Source of the DNA: Deltaproteobacteria bacterium
Lineage (GTDB): Bacteria; Desulfobacterota; Desulfobaccia; Desulfobaccales; 0-14-0-80-60-11
Length of the DNA stretch: 38,311 nt
Assembly (NCBI GenBank): GCA_021813445.1
Contig: JAKAKP010000023.1
Span: 1-38,311, forward strand
Reading direction: 5' to 3'
Under the pieces are notes generated by a model. It was not told the origin of the DNA. It did no database searches and worked only from the letters and a program-made list of their open reading frames with translations. Both the position numbers and the translations under genes were made by a program. Numbering within the stretch: the first letter of the stretch is position 1; each line of letters starts with the position of its first letter. Of this stretch, positions 21,812-29,926 are shown in pieces.

Positions 21812-24173
21812 TTCCTTTTTGAGCGAGGAAATTTCTTCGCATTTTAAGGGAAGCATCCGGCTGCGAGATAACGTTGTGAAGTGCTCCAAAATATTCAACC
21901 TGGTTAATCTTGGCTTCTACCTAGCCCTGGCCTTGCTCATGGCTATCAATGCCTTTTCGCTATGGAACACCTGGCAGAGCCTAAAGGTGGGGGAAACTGC
22001 GCTGCAAACTTACGAGATCCGCAACACCTTCCAAAACTTGTTGAATGTGATTCATGATGCGGTTAACAGCCAACGCAATTTTATTGCGATGGGCGATGAG
22101 CAGTTCCTCATCCCATACCACGAAGCAGTCAGCGATATTCAGGGTAAAATCTCCTACCTCCAGGGGTTGATCCGGGACAAACCCTGGTACCAGGAACGGT
22201 TGCAGGCCCTGGAACAGCGCCTGGACAAGGAAATGGCTTTTCTGAAAAAGGGGGTCGAACTCGCCAAAGCGGGAGACTTCGCGGCGGTAAAAAAGCTGGT
22301 GGAAACCGGGGAAGGATTGACCATCCTGGATAATATCCGCCGGCTCATCTCCCAGACCGACACCGAAGAGGTCGACCACCTGCTCCTGCGGCAGCAATGG
22401 GGACTGTCCAAAACCAGCAACCAGTGGGTCTTATTCACCTCCTCCATCGGCACCGCGATCAGCATTATTATTTTGCTGTTCAGCTTTTCCCGGGTGAGAC
22501 GGGAAATTACCACCCGCCAACAGGCAGAAGAGGCGCTGCGCCAGGCCAAGGATAATCTGGAAAGCGTGGTCGCCGTCCGCACTGAGGAACTGAGCCGGAC
22601 CAATACTGAACTGCGCCGGGAATTGACCGAACGGCGGCTGGCGGAAGAGGCCTTGCACGAAAGTGAAGCAAGATTCCGCAATCTTTTAAAATATATTCCC
22701 GGAGTATCCATCCTGGGGTATGGCACTGACGGCGTAGTGCGCTATTGGAACCGGGCGAGCGTGCAAATTTACGGGTACAAAAGGGAAGAAGCGGTGGGAA
22801 AACCCTTGGTGGACCTGATTATCCCGGCGGACCTCCAACCTCTGTTCGCCCAGGCGTTGGAGAAAGGGAAAAACGCCACCATTTCGGGAGAAATCCTGCC
22901 TCCCGGAGAACACCTGCTGCGGCACAAAAACGGCCATCTGGTACCGGCATATACTATCCACACGGTGGTCTGCCTGGAGAACCGGCCGCCGCAACTTTTC
23001 TGTATCAACGTGGACCTCTCGGAGCGCAAGCGGGCCGAGGAGGAACGGCTGAAGCTGGACAAACTGGAATCGCTGGGAGTCCTGGCCGGAGGGATCGCCC
23101 ATGACTTCAATAATAACCTGACCGCGATTCTGGGCAACATCAGCCTGGCCGCCTTGGAAACCGAGTCGCAGGAAGCCCTGTACAGGCTGGAGGATGCCGA
23201 AAAGGCCTGCCAGCAGGCCCAGGGATTGGCCAGGCAACTGCTCACCTTCGCCAAGGGCGGTAAACCCATCAAGAAGCCGCAACAGGTGGCGGACTTGCTC
23301 TTGAAAGCAGCCAATCTGGCTTTATGCGGCTCCCGCTCCCGATGTGAATATGCCTTGTCGGAAAACTTGTGGCCGGTGGAAGTGGACCCCGGGCAGATCC
23401 AACAAGTTTTCGGCAATCTGCTGATTAACGCCGACCAGGCAATGCCTACAGGCGGCATCATCTCCTTGGCGACGGAAAATATCTTCCTGCAAAACGGCGC
23501 CGCGGGCCCGCTGCCACCGGGCAAATACGTGAAAATAACTGTGGCTGATCAGGGAATCGGCATCAGCCCGGAGAATTTGCCGAAGATTTTTGATCCCTAT
23601 TTTACCACCAAAGATACCGGCAACGGTCTGGGGCTGGCCACCGTGTACGCCATCATCAAGAACCATGGGGGCAATATCCAAGTGGCCTCGCAGCCGGGAA
23701 GGGGAACCAACTTCACCCTTTTCCTGCCGACTACTGAGGAACAATGTTTGAGCAGCAGCCAGCCCTCTCTGTGTGCTACCCCTGGCAGCGGCAGAATCCT
23801 GGTTATGGACGACGAAGAGAGTATCCGCAATCTCCTGGACAAGATCCTCAACCGCATCGGCTACGAAGCCAGTTTCGCCCGGGACGGCTCCGAAGCGGTG
23901 GAGGCCTACACCAGGGCCAAGGAATCCGGCCAGCCCTTCACCGCGGTGATCTGTGATTTGACCATCCGGGGGGGCATGGGCGGCAGGGAAGCCATCCGGG
24001 AGCTGAGATCCATTGATCCCCAGATCAAGGCCATTGTCTCCAGTGGCTACTCCGATGACCCGGCCATGGCGGACTACCGGAAATACGGGTTCAGCGGCGT
24101 TATTGCTAAACCTTATAAGATCAACGAGTTAAGTCACGTGCTGCAAGAGGTTATCGCCCCCGCCAGTTGCTGA
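21756..24173 (+). CDS. Hybrid sensor histidine kinase (CHASE3-like, PAS, HisKA, HATPase, receiver)
   Basis: Up to 805 residues. Membrane segments at about 48-70 and 224-246 enclose a CHASE3-like periplasmic helical bundle (NSQRNFIAMGDEQFLIPY). Next are a coiled coil, a PAS domain (about 300-425), HisKA with His449 in GGIAHDFNNN, an HATPase domain (LINADQAM, ADQGIGI, GNGLGLA) and a receiver domain with phospho-acceptor Asp734 (VICDLTI) and Lys785 in AKPY. There is no DNA-binding output domain. Overlap with pstS suggests it senses phosphate or the state of PstS and feeds a separate regulator. The start is uncertain: TTG 21756, GTG 21795 and GTG 21876 are possible, none with a good ribosome-binding site. 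Confidence 0.88.
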   Translation: MRITGPRKLKPPAVKESGSSFLSEEISSHFKGSIRLRDNVVKCSKIFNLVNLGFYLALALLMAINAFSLWNTWQSLKVGETALQTYEIRNTFQNLLNVIHDAVNSQRNFIAMGDEQFLIPYHEAVSDIQGKISYLQGLIRDKPWYQERLQALEQRLDKEMAFLKKGVELAKAGDFAAVKKLVETGEGLTILDNIRRLISQTDTEEVDHLLLRQQWGLSKTSNQWVLFTSSIGTAISIIILLFSFSRVRREITTRQQAEEALRQAKDNLESVVAVRTEELSRTNTELRRELTERRLAEEALHESEARFRNLLKYIPGVSILGYGTDGVVRYWNRASVQIYGYKREEAVGKPLVDLIIPADLQPLFAQALEKGKNATISGEILPPGEHLLRHKNGHLVPAYTIHTVVCLENRPPQLFCINVDLSERKRAEEERLKLDKLESLGVLAGGIAHDFNNNLTAILGNISLAALETESQEALYRLEDAEKACQQAQGLARQLLTFAKGGKPIKKPQQVADLLLKAANLALCGSRSRCEYALSENLWPVEVDPGQIQQVFGNLLINADQAMPTGGIISLATENIFLQNGAAGPLPPGKYVKITVADQGIGISPENLPKIFDPYFTTKDTGNGLGLATVYAIIKNHGGNIQVASQPGRGTNFTLFLPTTEEQCLSSSQPSLCATPGSGRILVMDDEESIRNLLDKILNRIGYEASFARDGSEAVEAYTRAKESGQPFTAVICDLTIRGGMGGREAIRELRSIDPQIKAIVSSGYSDDPAMADYRKYGFSGVIAKPYKINELSHVLQEVIAPASC

Positions 24174-24291
24174 ATGTTATGCTACCATCTCTTCAGGGAC
24201 CTTGCGGCAGCCAAGTTAGCCTTCCATGCATATCTGCAAAAGATCAATTTGTTACCCATAAGGGACCTTTTCATCAAAAGAACATTGATCA

Positions 24292-24324
24292 TTAATCTTC
24301 CCTAAACATTCGCCTGTTAACAAT
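24292..24324 (+). promoter_or_regulatory. Pho-box-like promoter of the zinc-ribbon gene
   Basis: TTAATC (24292-24297) and TAAACA (24303-24308) are 11 bases apart, then TGTTAACAAT (24315-24324), a weak extended -10. Its likeness to the pstS promoter extends beyond the repeats, so the two probably respond to the same regulator. Confidence 0.55.
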
Positions 24325-24400
24325 GGAGAGCAAAACTCCTGCATGACCGTCTTGGCTGTCAGGAGAATGACTTAAGAGTTTGCGAGGAGATTTAAAACGA

Positions 24401-24592
24401 ATGCCCCTATACTGCTACCGCTGCTTGGATTGCGGCTGTTGGGATCAAAGATTAGCGGGCATCGACGACGACACCGCGTTTTGCACCAACTGCAAGGGCC
24501 TGATGCTCAGAGTGGCTGACAATATTCTCGAGCCCTATTTTGAGGAGAGCACCGAACTTTTGGAGGAAGCGCAATTGATAGAGAACCTTTAA
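24401..24592 (+). CDS. Small FmdB-like zinc-ribbon protein
   Basis: 63 residues: MPLYCYRCLDCGCWDQRLAG with a C-x2-C pair, then AFCTNCKGLMLRV with the second C-x2-C, a zinc-ribbon of FmdB/regulatory-protein type. The C-terminal third is acidic and helical. ATG 24401 has GAGGAG 12 bases upstream. It stands alone between the kinase and phnF with its own Pho-like promoter. Function is unknown; such proteins are often small regulators or adaptor subunits. Confidence 0.7.
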   Translation: MPLYCYRCLDCGCWDQRLAGIDDDTAFCTNCKGLMLRVADNILEPYFEESTELLEEAQLIENL

Positions 24593-24662
24593 GGTTTGAG
24601 GCAGGCCTGTAGATCGATCTGCCCAAACCTCCAGCCGCGGCGCCCCGTCAAAAATTTTTGAT

Positions 24663-24690
24663 TTAACCAAAAATTAATCCTCCCTTAATC
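24663..24690 (+). promoter_or_regulatory. Triple Pho-box-like repeat before phnF
   Basis: TTAACC (24663), TTAATC (24674) and TTAATC (24685) are three near-identical hexamers exactly 11 bases apart, the clearest array in the window. It stands 94 bases before the phnF start, where control by phosphate starvation is expected. Confidence 0.7.
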
Positions 24691-24726
24691 AGAGAGAAAT
24701 ATTCCCGTGCTAAAAGTCTGTCTACC

Positions 24727-24736
24727 TGTCTAGACA
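24727..24736. promoter_or_regulatory. PhnF/HutC-type operator
   Basis: TGTCTAGACA is a perfect 10-base palindrome 20 bases before the phnF start codon. GTCTAGAC is the core of operators used by HutC-subfamily GntR regulators such as DasR and PhnF, so self-repression is likely. Confidence 0.65.
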
Positions 24737-24756
24737 AACGGAGGGCTTTGGCCTTG

Positions 24757-25491
24757 ATGATTAACCGCAACAGCGAAGTTCCCTGCTATAGCCAGCTTTC
24801 TCAGATTCTGCTGGAACAAATCCGCCGCGGGGTGCTCTTGCCCGGTGAACGGTTACCCGCGGAAAACGCCATCAGCAAAAAATACAAGCTGAACCGGCAT
24901 ACAGTTAGACGAGCTATCGAAAGACTCGCAGAAGAAGGGATGGTTTATAAGATAAAGGGCAAAGGAACTTTTTTAGCAAAGACTAAAATACCTTATAAAG
25001 TCTCAAAGAAGACACAATTTACTACGTCGATACTCCAGGCCGGTTTGCAACCTGATGCAATATTATTGGATACTTACGAAGTTATTGCCGGAGACGAATT
25101 TGCCAAAAAACTCAACATCCAGCCGGATGATAAAGTATCCGTGTTGGAAATATTGAGATATGCGGACGAGATACCATTCAGCCATACCACCTCTTTTTTA
25201 AGCGCCAAAAAATATCCCGGGATTCACACCTTACTAAACCACACATTCTCTTTCTATAAATTGCTAAAAGAACATTATGGCGTTGAAGCCACCAGGAGAA
25301 CTTCCACATTTGAGGTTTCCCTGCCCGACGATAAAGATATGGAGATCTTACAGGTTTCCCTTAAAACTCCCCTATTAGTCGTCAAAAGCCTTTCCGAAAG
25401 CCAGGACGGCGACATAGTTGAATACTGCCTCAGCAAATTCCGGGGCGATCTCTGCAGCATCACCGTGGATTTCCATGACCTAAGGGGGTGA
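24757..25491 (+). CDS. phnF: GntR-family (HutC subfamily) regulator, PhnF-like
   Basis: 244 residues. The N-terminal winged helix (about 5-72) reads YSQLSQILLEQIRRGVLLPGERLPAENAISKKYKLNRHTVRRAI then LAEEGMVYKIKGKGTFLA, the GntR pattern. The C-terminal UTRA effector domain (about 90-240) has VLEILRYADEIPFSHTTSF and TPLLVVKS. It would repress the phn genes and itself until a phosphonate or related ligand binds. GGAGG at 24740 suits either TTG 24754 or ATG 24757; I give the ATG. It is the first gene of the phn region, with a triple Pho-like box and a palindromic operator upstream. Confidence 0.87.
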   Translation: MINRNSEVPCYSQLSQILLEQIRRGVLLPGERLPAENAISKKYKLNRHTVRRAIERLAEEGMVYKIKGKGTFLAKTKIPYKVSKKTQFTTSILQAGLQPDAILLDTYEVIAGDEFAKKLNIQPDDKVSVLEILRYADEIPFSHTTSFLSAKKYPGIHTLLNHTFSFYKLLKEHYGVEATRRTSTFEVSLPDDKDMEILQVSLKTPLLVVKSLSESQDGDIVEYCLSKFRGDLCSITVDFHDLRG

Positions 25492-25539
25492 TTAAGCGGC
25501 GCGAATGTCTGGCAAGACTGGCGGAGGGGGTTCAACTCC

Positions 25540-25558
25540 TTTTATCGGCTCGATAAAA
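25540..25558. repeat. Inverted repeat in the phnF-phnD spacer
   Basis: TTTTATCG-GCT-CGATAAAA is a perfect 8-base-pair inverted repeat, 39 bases before phnD. A weaker GTCT-N4-AGAC repeat is at 25507-25518. Either could be an operator or a stem that shields the phnD message. Confidence 0.45.
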
Positions 25559-25597
25559 CAGAACATAGTTACAGGTTAAAGAACTCAGGAGGAGAAG

Positions 25598-26512
25598 ATG
25601 AAAAAGTATTTCCTGGCTCTCGGGATGGCTGCGGCCCTGATGTCCATGCTAACCGGAGGCCTTCAAGCCGAAGAAAAATGCCTGGTGATGGGTCTCATTC
25701 CCGCGGAAGACCCCAAGGCCATGATTGAGCAGATCAAACCCCTGAAGGCCTGGATGGAGAAAGAGCTGGGCCAGTGCATCAAGCTCTTCACCGCCACGGA
25801 TTACACCGGGGTCATCGAAGCCATGCGGGCCAAAAAAGTGGATTTTGCCTGGTTCGGACCTTTCTCCTACGTGCTGGCCCAAGACCGGGCCGGGGCCGAG
25901 GCCTTTGCCGTGGGCATCGACCCCAAGGGCAAAAGCACTTATCGCTCCTACCTGGTGGCGACCCCCGAAACCGCCCGGAAGCTGGGAATCTCCACTCCCC
26001 TGGAAGGGGAAGAGGGGATGAAAGAGATTGCCCAAAAACTTAACAAATTTAAGAAGGAGTTAACTTTCACCTTCACTGACCCGGCTTCCACTTCCGGCTT
26101 TGCTGTACCCAGATATTTCATGTGGAAAGTCGGCCTGAACCCGGAAGAAACCTTCAAAAAAGTAGGCTTCAGCGGCACCCACGACGCTGCGGAACTGATG
26201 GTGAAGAACAAGACGGTGGATATGGCTTCCGACAATGATATGACTAATCCCGCCATGGTTGCCAAGGGCCAGATATCGCCTCAGACCAACGTCATTATCT
26301 GGAAGTCCATCCCCCTTCCCGGCTCTCCCGTGGCTTTTCGCCAGGACTTGCCGGAAAAAACCAAGGCCGGTTTGAAAAAGGCGATTACCACCGTCCCCAA
26401 AGAGGCCACCAAAGTCACGGCTTTTGGGAATATCGCCGGCTGGCAGTTGGTCAGTGACAAAGATTATACCCTGATCAAAGAAGTCAAAAAGGTGATCGAC
26501 GGCTTGAAATAG
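25598..26512 (+). CDS. phnD: Phosphonate ABC transporter, periplasmic binding protein
   Basis: 304 residues with a signal peptide (MKKYFLALGMAAALMSMLTGGLQA). The mature part is PhnD-like: LVMGLIPAEDP, LKAWMEKELG, FTATDYTGVIEAMRAKKVDFAWFGPFSY, TFTDPASTSGFAVPRYF and FSGTHDAAELMVKN. It captures phosphonates, possibly phosphite or phosphate esters, for the PhnCE transporter. AGGAGGAG precedes the ATG. A hairpin follows the gene before phnC, a common device to keep the binding-protein message more abundant than the permease message. Confidence 0.95.
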   Translation: MKKYFLALGMAAALMSMLTGGLQAEEKCLVMGLIPAEDPKAMIEQIKPLKAWMEKELGQCIKLFTATDYTGVIEAMRAKKVDFAWFGPFSYVLAQDRAGAEAFAVGIDPKGKSTYRSYLVATPETARKLGISTPLEGEEGMKEIAQKLNKFKKELTFTFTDPASTSGFAVPRYFMWKVGLNPEETFKKVGFSGTHDAAELMVKNKTVDMASDNDMTNPAMVAKGQISPQTNVIIWKSIPLPGSPVAFRQDLPEKTKAGLKKAITTVPKEATKVTAFGNIAGWQLVSDKDYTLIKEVKKVIDGLK

Positions 26513-26541
26513 AGGCCTCAGCGCCGAGGGTATTGTTCCGG

Positions 26542-26561
26542 GCGTCTGTCATGGCAGGCGC
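26542..26561 (+). repeat. Message hairpin between phnD and phnC
   Basis: GCGTCTG-TCATGG-CAGGCGC pairs fully in RNA, allowing one U-G pair. It lies 30 bases after the phnD stop and 21 before phnC, where it may stabilise the phnD part of the transcript. Confidence 0.4.
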
Positions 26562-26582
26562 TCGGAAGCCTGGGAGGATACC

Positions 26583-27365
26583 ATGGTAAAGGTGGCAAAT
26601 CTGAGAAAACGATTCAATGGCCTTGAGGTCCTGGCCGGCATTAATTTGCGGGTGAAGAAAGGGGAGGCTGTGGCTCTCATCGGCCCCAGCGGTTCCGGGA
26701 AGACCACTTTAATTAGGACTATCAACGGCTTTGTAATTCCGGACGCCGGCACGATATCAGTCGGAGGGGAAGAGATTAACTACCGCGACCCGGAGTCTCT
26801 GCGGCAAATCCGCAAGAAAATCGGCATGATTTACCAGCTGTTCAACCTGGTGGAGAGGACCTCGGTCCAGGTCAATGTGATGGCCGGCGCCCTGGGGAGA
26901 TTGGACCGGGGCCTGTCGCTGCTTTCTTCCACGGTCGGGTTCTTCACAAGGCGGGAAAGGGAGAAGGCCAGAGAACTCCTGAGTTTTGTGGGTCTCGAAG
27001 ATAAGGCCGGCGAACGGGTGGACCGGCTCAGCGGCGGCCAAAAGCAACGGGTTGCCATTGCCCGGGCCTTGATGCAGGAACCGGAGTTGCTCCTGGCCGA
27101 CGAACCCATCGCCAACCTGGACCCCAAAGCCAGCAGGAAAATTATGGAGCTTTTGCTCCGCATCAATCAGGAGAAGAAGATCACCCTGATCGCGGTGCTC
27201 CATCATCTGGATTCCGTGCGGGACCACTTCCAGCGGGTGGTGGCTCTGAAAGAGGGTGCCATTTGCTTTGACGCCGCGACCCGCAAGCTCAACGATCACC
27301 GGATCCAGGATATTTATACCGTGGACGAGGAAATTGAATGCATTGCCGCGCAAGCTGGCATCTGA
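26583..27365 (+). CDS. phnC: Phosphonate ABC transporter ATP-binding protein
   Basis: 260 residues with Walker [13 protein letters not shown] (about 39-50), Q-loop [11 protein letters not shown], signature [15 protein letters not shown], Walker [15 protein letters not shown] and the switch His in VLHHLDSV. The [12 protein letters not shown] and [10 protein letters not shown] stretches are typical of PhnC. It powers the PhnE permease. The gene overlaps phnE by 28 bases. Confidence 0.94.
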   Translation: MVKVANLRKRFNGLEVLAGINLRVKKGEAVALIGPSGSGKTTLIRTINGFVIPDAGTISVGGEEINYRDPESLRQIRKKIGMIYQLFNLVERTSVQVNVMAGALGRLDRGLSLLSSTVGFFTRREREKARELLSFVGLEDKAGERVDRLSGGQKQRVAIARALMQEPELLLADEPIANLDPKASRKIMELLLRINQEKKITLIAVLHHLDSVRDHFQRVVALKEGAICFDAATRKLNDHRIQDIYTVDEEIECIAAQAGI

Positions 27366-28891
27366 ACAAAGCCGCAAGGTTCCTGTGGTGGTCGATCTTC
27401 CTGGTGGTTTTGGGCGTTTCTTTCAGAATTTCCCAGGTGGATATCGGGTCCCTCATCGGCGGCTTATCTCAGTCGTTCGCTTTGGGCCGGGAGATGCTGC
27501 CGCCGGATTTCTCCAGGGGGAAGCAGATCCTGATCCTGGCCGCGGAAACAGTAGCCATGGGCTTTTGGGGCACGATCCTGGGCATGATCATTTCCCTGCC
27601 CCTGGGATTTCTGGCAGCCAGGAATACGGCCCAAAACTGGTTTCTCTACCACCTCTCCAAGACCCTGGTCACCTTGCTGAGATCTATTCCGGATGTCATC
27701 TACGCCTTTTTTTTCGTGACCGCATTCGGCCTCGGACCCCAGGCGGGGGTAGCGGCCTTAACTCTGGCCACGGTGGGGTTGTTGGGCAAGTTTTACTCCG
27801 AGGCGGTAGAAAGTATCGATGAAAAGCCGGTGGAAGCTTTAGCGGCCACGGGCAGTCGCGGTTTAAGCGTGATTCGCCATGCCATCGTGCCCCAGGTGCT
27901 GCCATTGTTTATGGGATACAACCTATACCTGCTGGACCACAATATACGGGTCGCCCTGGCTCTCGGGGTGGTGGGCGCCGGGGGATTGGGGGTGGAGCTT
28001 TTCACCCAAATGCGGGGGTTTCATTACCAGAAGGCGGCTGCCATTTTAGTGGTCATTCTGGTGATCATCACCGCCATTGACCGCGTCTCCGCCTATCTGC
28101 GGAACAGAATTATTAAAGGCGGCTTTTTGCAACCGGGTAGCCGCTCCCGGGATGCGGCCCTGGTGGGCGCTATCGGCTTGTTCACCATCGTCTCCTTTTA
28201 TTTCATGCCGGTGGATTTGAAAGAGATGGCAGCCGGAGCGCCGCGTATTTGGGAATTTTTGAAAGGCATGGTACCTCCTGATTTCTCGCGAATTTCGGTT
28301 TACCTGAAGTTAATGCTGGAAACCGTGGGCATGGGGATCAGCGGCACCTTCCTGGCCATGGTCCTGGCCGTCCCCCTGGGGGTGTTGGCGTCCCGAAACG
28401 TGAGCCATCATCCGCTAATCTATAACCTGGCGAAGGAAATCACCAATTTTCTCCGGGCCATGCCGGACCTGGTCTTCGCCCTGATTTTCGTGGTGGCGGT
28501 GGGTTTGGGACCTTTTGCCGGGGTCCTGGCCCTGGGTTTGAATACGGCCGGATTTTTGGGGAAGTTCTATGCGGAGGCCATCGAGAATGTGGACCCGAAA
28601 CCGGTGGAAGCCGTGGAGGCCACCGGGGCCAGGCTGCCCCAACGGATCTTTCACTCCATCTTTCCCCAGGTCCTGCCGCTCTTCAACAGCTACAACCTTT
28701 ATATCCTGGACCGGAATATCCGCTATTCCACCATCATGGGCCTGGTAGGCGCCGGTGGTATCGGTTACGAGCTGGTCATGACCTCCAGAATGTTCGAGTA
28801 CCGCCAGATGGCAGCCATGCTGTTGGTCATTCTGGCCACCATCATGATCCTGGACTTGGTCTCGGCCTATTTAAGGAAACAGGTGGTTTAG
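27338..28891 (+). CDS. phnE: Fused double phosphonate permease (PhnE-PhnE)
   Basis: 517 residues made of two tandem PhnE domains, about 1-265 and 266-517. Each carries the same landmarks: a MLPPDFSR or MVPPDFSR motif, ETVAMGFWGT or ETVGMGISGT, the EAA-loop segments around KPVEALAATG and KPVEAVEATG, and the VVGAGGLG or LVGAGGIG motif. In many bacteria PhnE is one copy acting as a homodimer, or two genes; here the dimer is one chain. About twelve membrane segments are predicted. ATG 27338 lies inside phnC. Confidence 0.93.
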   Translation: MHCRASWHLNKAARFLWWSIFLVVLGVSFRISQVDIGSLIGGLSQSFALGREMLPPDFSRGKQILILAAETVAMGFWGTILGMIISLPLGFLAARNTAQNWFLYHLSKTLVTLLRSIPDVIYAFFFVTAFGLGPQAGVAALTLATVGLLGKFYSEAVESIDEKPVEALAATGSRGLSVIRHAIVPQVLPLFMGYNLYLLDHNIRVALALGVVGAGGLGVELFTQMRGFHYQKAAAILVVILVIITAIDRVSAYLRNRIIKGGFLQPGSRSRDAALVGAIGLFTIVSFYFMPVDLKEMAAGAPRIWEFLKGMVPPDFSRISVYLKLMLETVGMGISGTFLAMVLAVPLGVLASRNVSHHPLIYNLAKEITNFLRAMPDLVFALIFVVAVGLGPFAGVLALGLNTAGFLGKFYAEAIENVDPKPVEAVEATGARLPQRIFHSIFPQVLPLFNSYNLYILDRNIRYSTIMGLVGAGGIGYELVMTSRMFEYRQMAAMLLVILATIMILDLVSAYLRKQVV

Positions 28892-28934
28892 CAATTTTGG
28901 GGGCGTGGGAAGTCCCCTGGATGCAGAGGAATCA

Positions 28935-29351
28935 ATGTCTGATCATCAGTCCGTTATCATGTCCATGGACCAGAAATCTGTCTCCGAATTAAAGGAGTTG
29001 CTGGGGGAGGCGGAGATTCAGGTGAGTAAAGCCCCGCAAACCGGCCTGCTGATGATGGTGGCCAGAGATCCCTTCGCCACCGATTTCTGCCTGGGGGAAA
29101 TTCTGGTCACCGAGGCGGAGACCGAATACCGGGGACAAAGGGGTTATGCCCTGGTCCTGGGAGAGGAGCCTGAGAAGGCCATGCTGACTGCGGCCGTGGC
29201 GGCAATCTTTCAAAGTGATAATGACGCCTTGAAGACAGAGATCGGCCAATTTTTGGCCCCAATGGCCTTCCGCTTAAAGGAATCGGCCACCTGGGAGCGG
29301 CGGCTGTTGAGCAAAACCCAGGTAAATTTTGAAACCATGGTGAAGGGGTGA
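28935..29351 (+). CDS. phnG: C-P lyase core subunit PhnG
   Basis: 138 residues. The segments TGLLMMVARDPFATDFCLGEILVTEAET and GYALVLGEEPEKAMLTAAVAAIF fit PhnG, part of the PhnG2H2I2J2 core that joins methylphosphonate-type substrates to ATP-ribose. ATG 28935 (AGAGGA upstream) is preferred over GTG 28905. The 3' end is 3 bases from phnH. Confidence 0.92.
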   Translation: MSDHQSVIMSMDQKSVSELKELLGEAEIQVSKAPQTGLLMMVARDPFATDFCLGEILVTEAETEYRGQRGYALVLGEEPEKAMLTAAVAAIFQSDNDALKTEIGQFLAPMAFRLKESATWERRLLSKTQVNFETMVKG

Positions 29352-29354
29352 GGC

Positions 29355-29924
29355 ATGCCGGCTGCGAAGGATTTCCTGGACACGCAACAGGCGTTCCGGT
29401 TATTGCTCCAGGCCTTGAGCCATCCCGGGGAGATCTGTCTTTTGTCCCCACGGGATCCGCGGCTGGGATTGCCCTTAATGTTGCAAACCCTGCTGGATCA
29501 CGAGGTCAGTTTTGCGGTAATCGGTCCGGAGCGCGACTCCTATGCCGGGCTGGTGAAAAACTGGACCAGGTCGAGGGTAACCGAAGTGCGGGCGGCGGAC
29601 TTTATTATCGTCACCCGCGGCAGCAGTGAGGGAGAAATAGAAAAGGCCAAGCGGGGCACCCTGGAGTATCCCGACCAGGGCGCCACCATTATTTATCTGG
29701 TGGATTCCCTGAGCCGGGAAGACCAGAACGGCCTGCGGGTAAAACTTCGGGGACCCGGCGTCAAAAACGAGATACAGGCGATTATCACCGGATTGGCTGC
29801 AGACGAAATTCTCCGGTTGCAAGAAATCAACCTGGAATTCCCATTAGGCGTGGATTGTTTCTTCATTGACCAAATGGGTCAGGTCATGGGAATGCCCCGC
29901 TCCAGCCTGCCGGAGGTGAAATAA
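29355..29924 (+). CDS. phnH: C-P lyase core subunit PhnH
   Basis: 189 residues. FLDTQQAFRLLLQALSHPGEIC at the start, LLDHEVSFAVIG, AADFIIVTRG, GTLEYPDQGATIIYLVDSL and LRGPGVKNE are typical PhnH segments. It is the scaffold subunit of the C-P lyase core. The end ELNLEFPLGVD-like region (INLEFPLGVDCFFID) closes the domain. It lies 2 bases before phnI. Confidence 0.92.
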   Translation: MPAAKDFLDTQQAFRLLLQALSHPGEICLLSPRDPRLGLPLMLQTLLDHEVSFAVIGPERDSYAGLVKNWTRSRVTEVRAADFIIVTRGSSEGEIEKAKRGTLEYPDQGATIIYLVDSLSREDQNGLRVKLRGPGVKNEIQAIITGLAADEILRLQEINLEFPLGVDCFFIDQMGQVMGMPRSSLPEVK

Positions 29925-29926
29925 AT

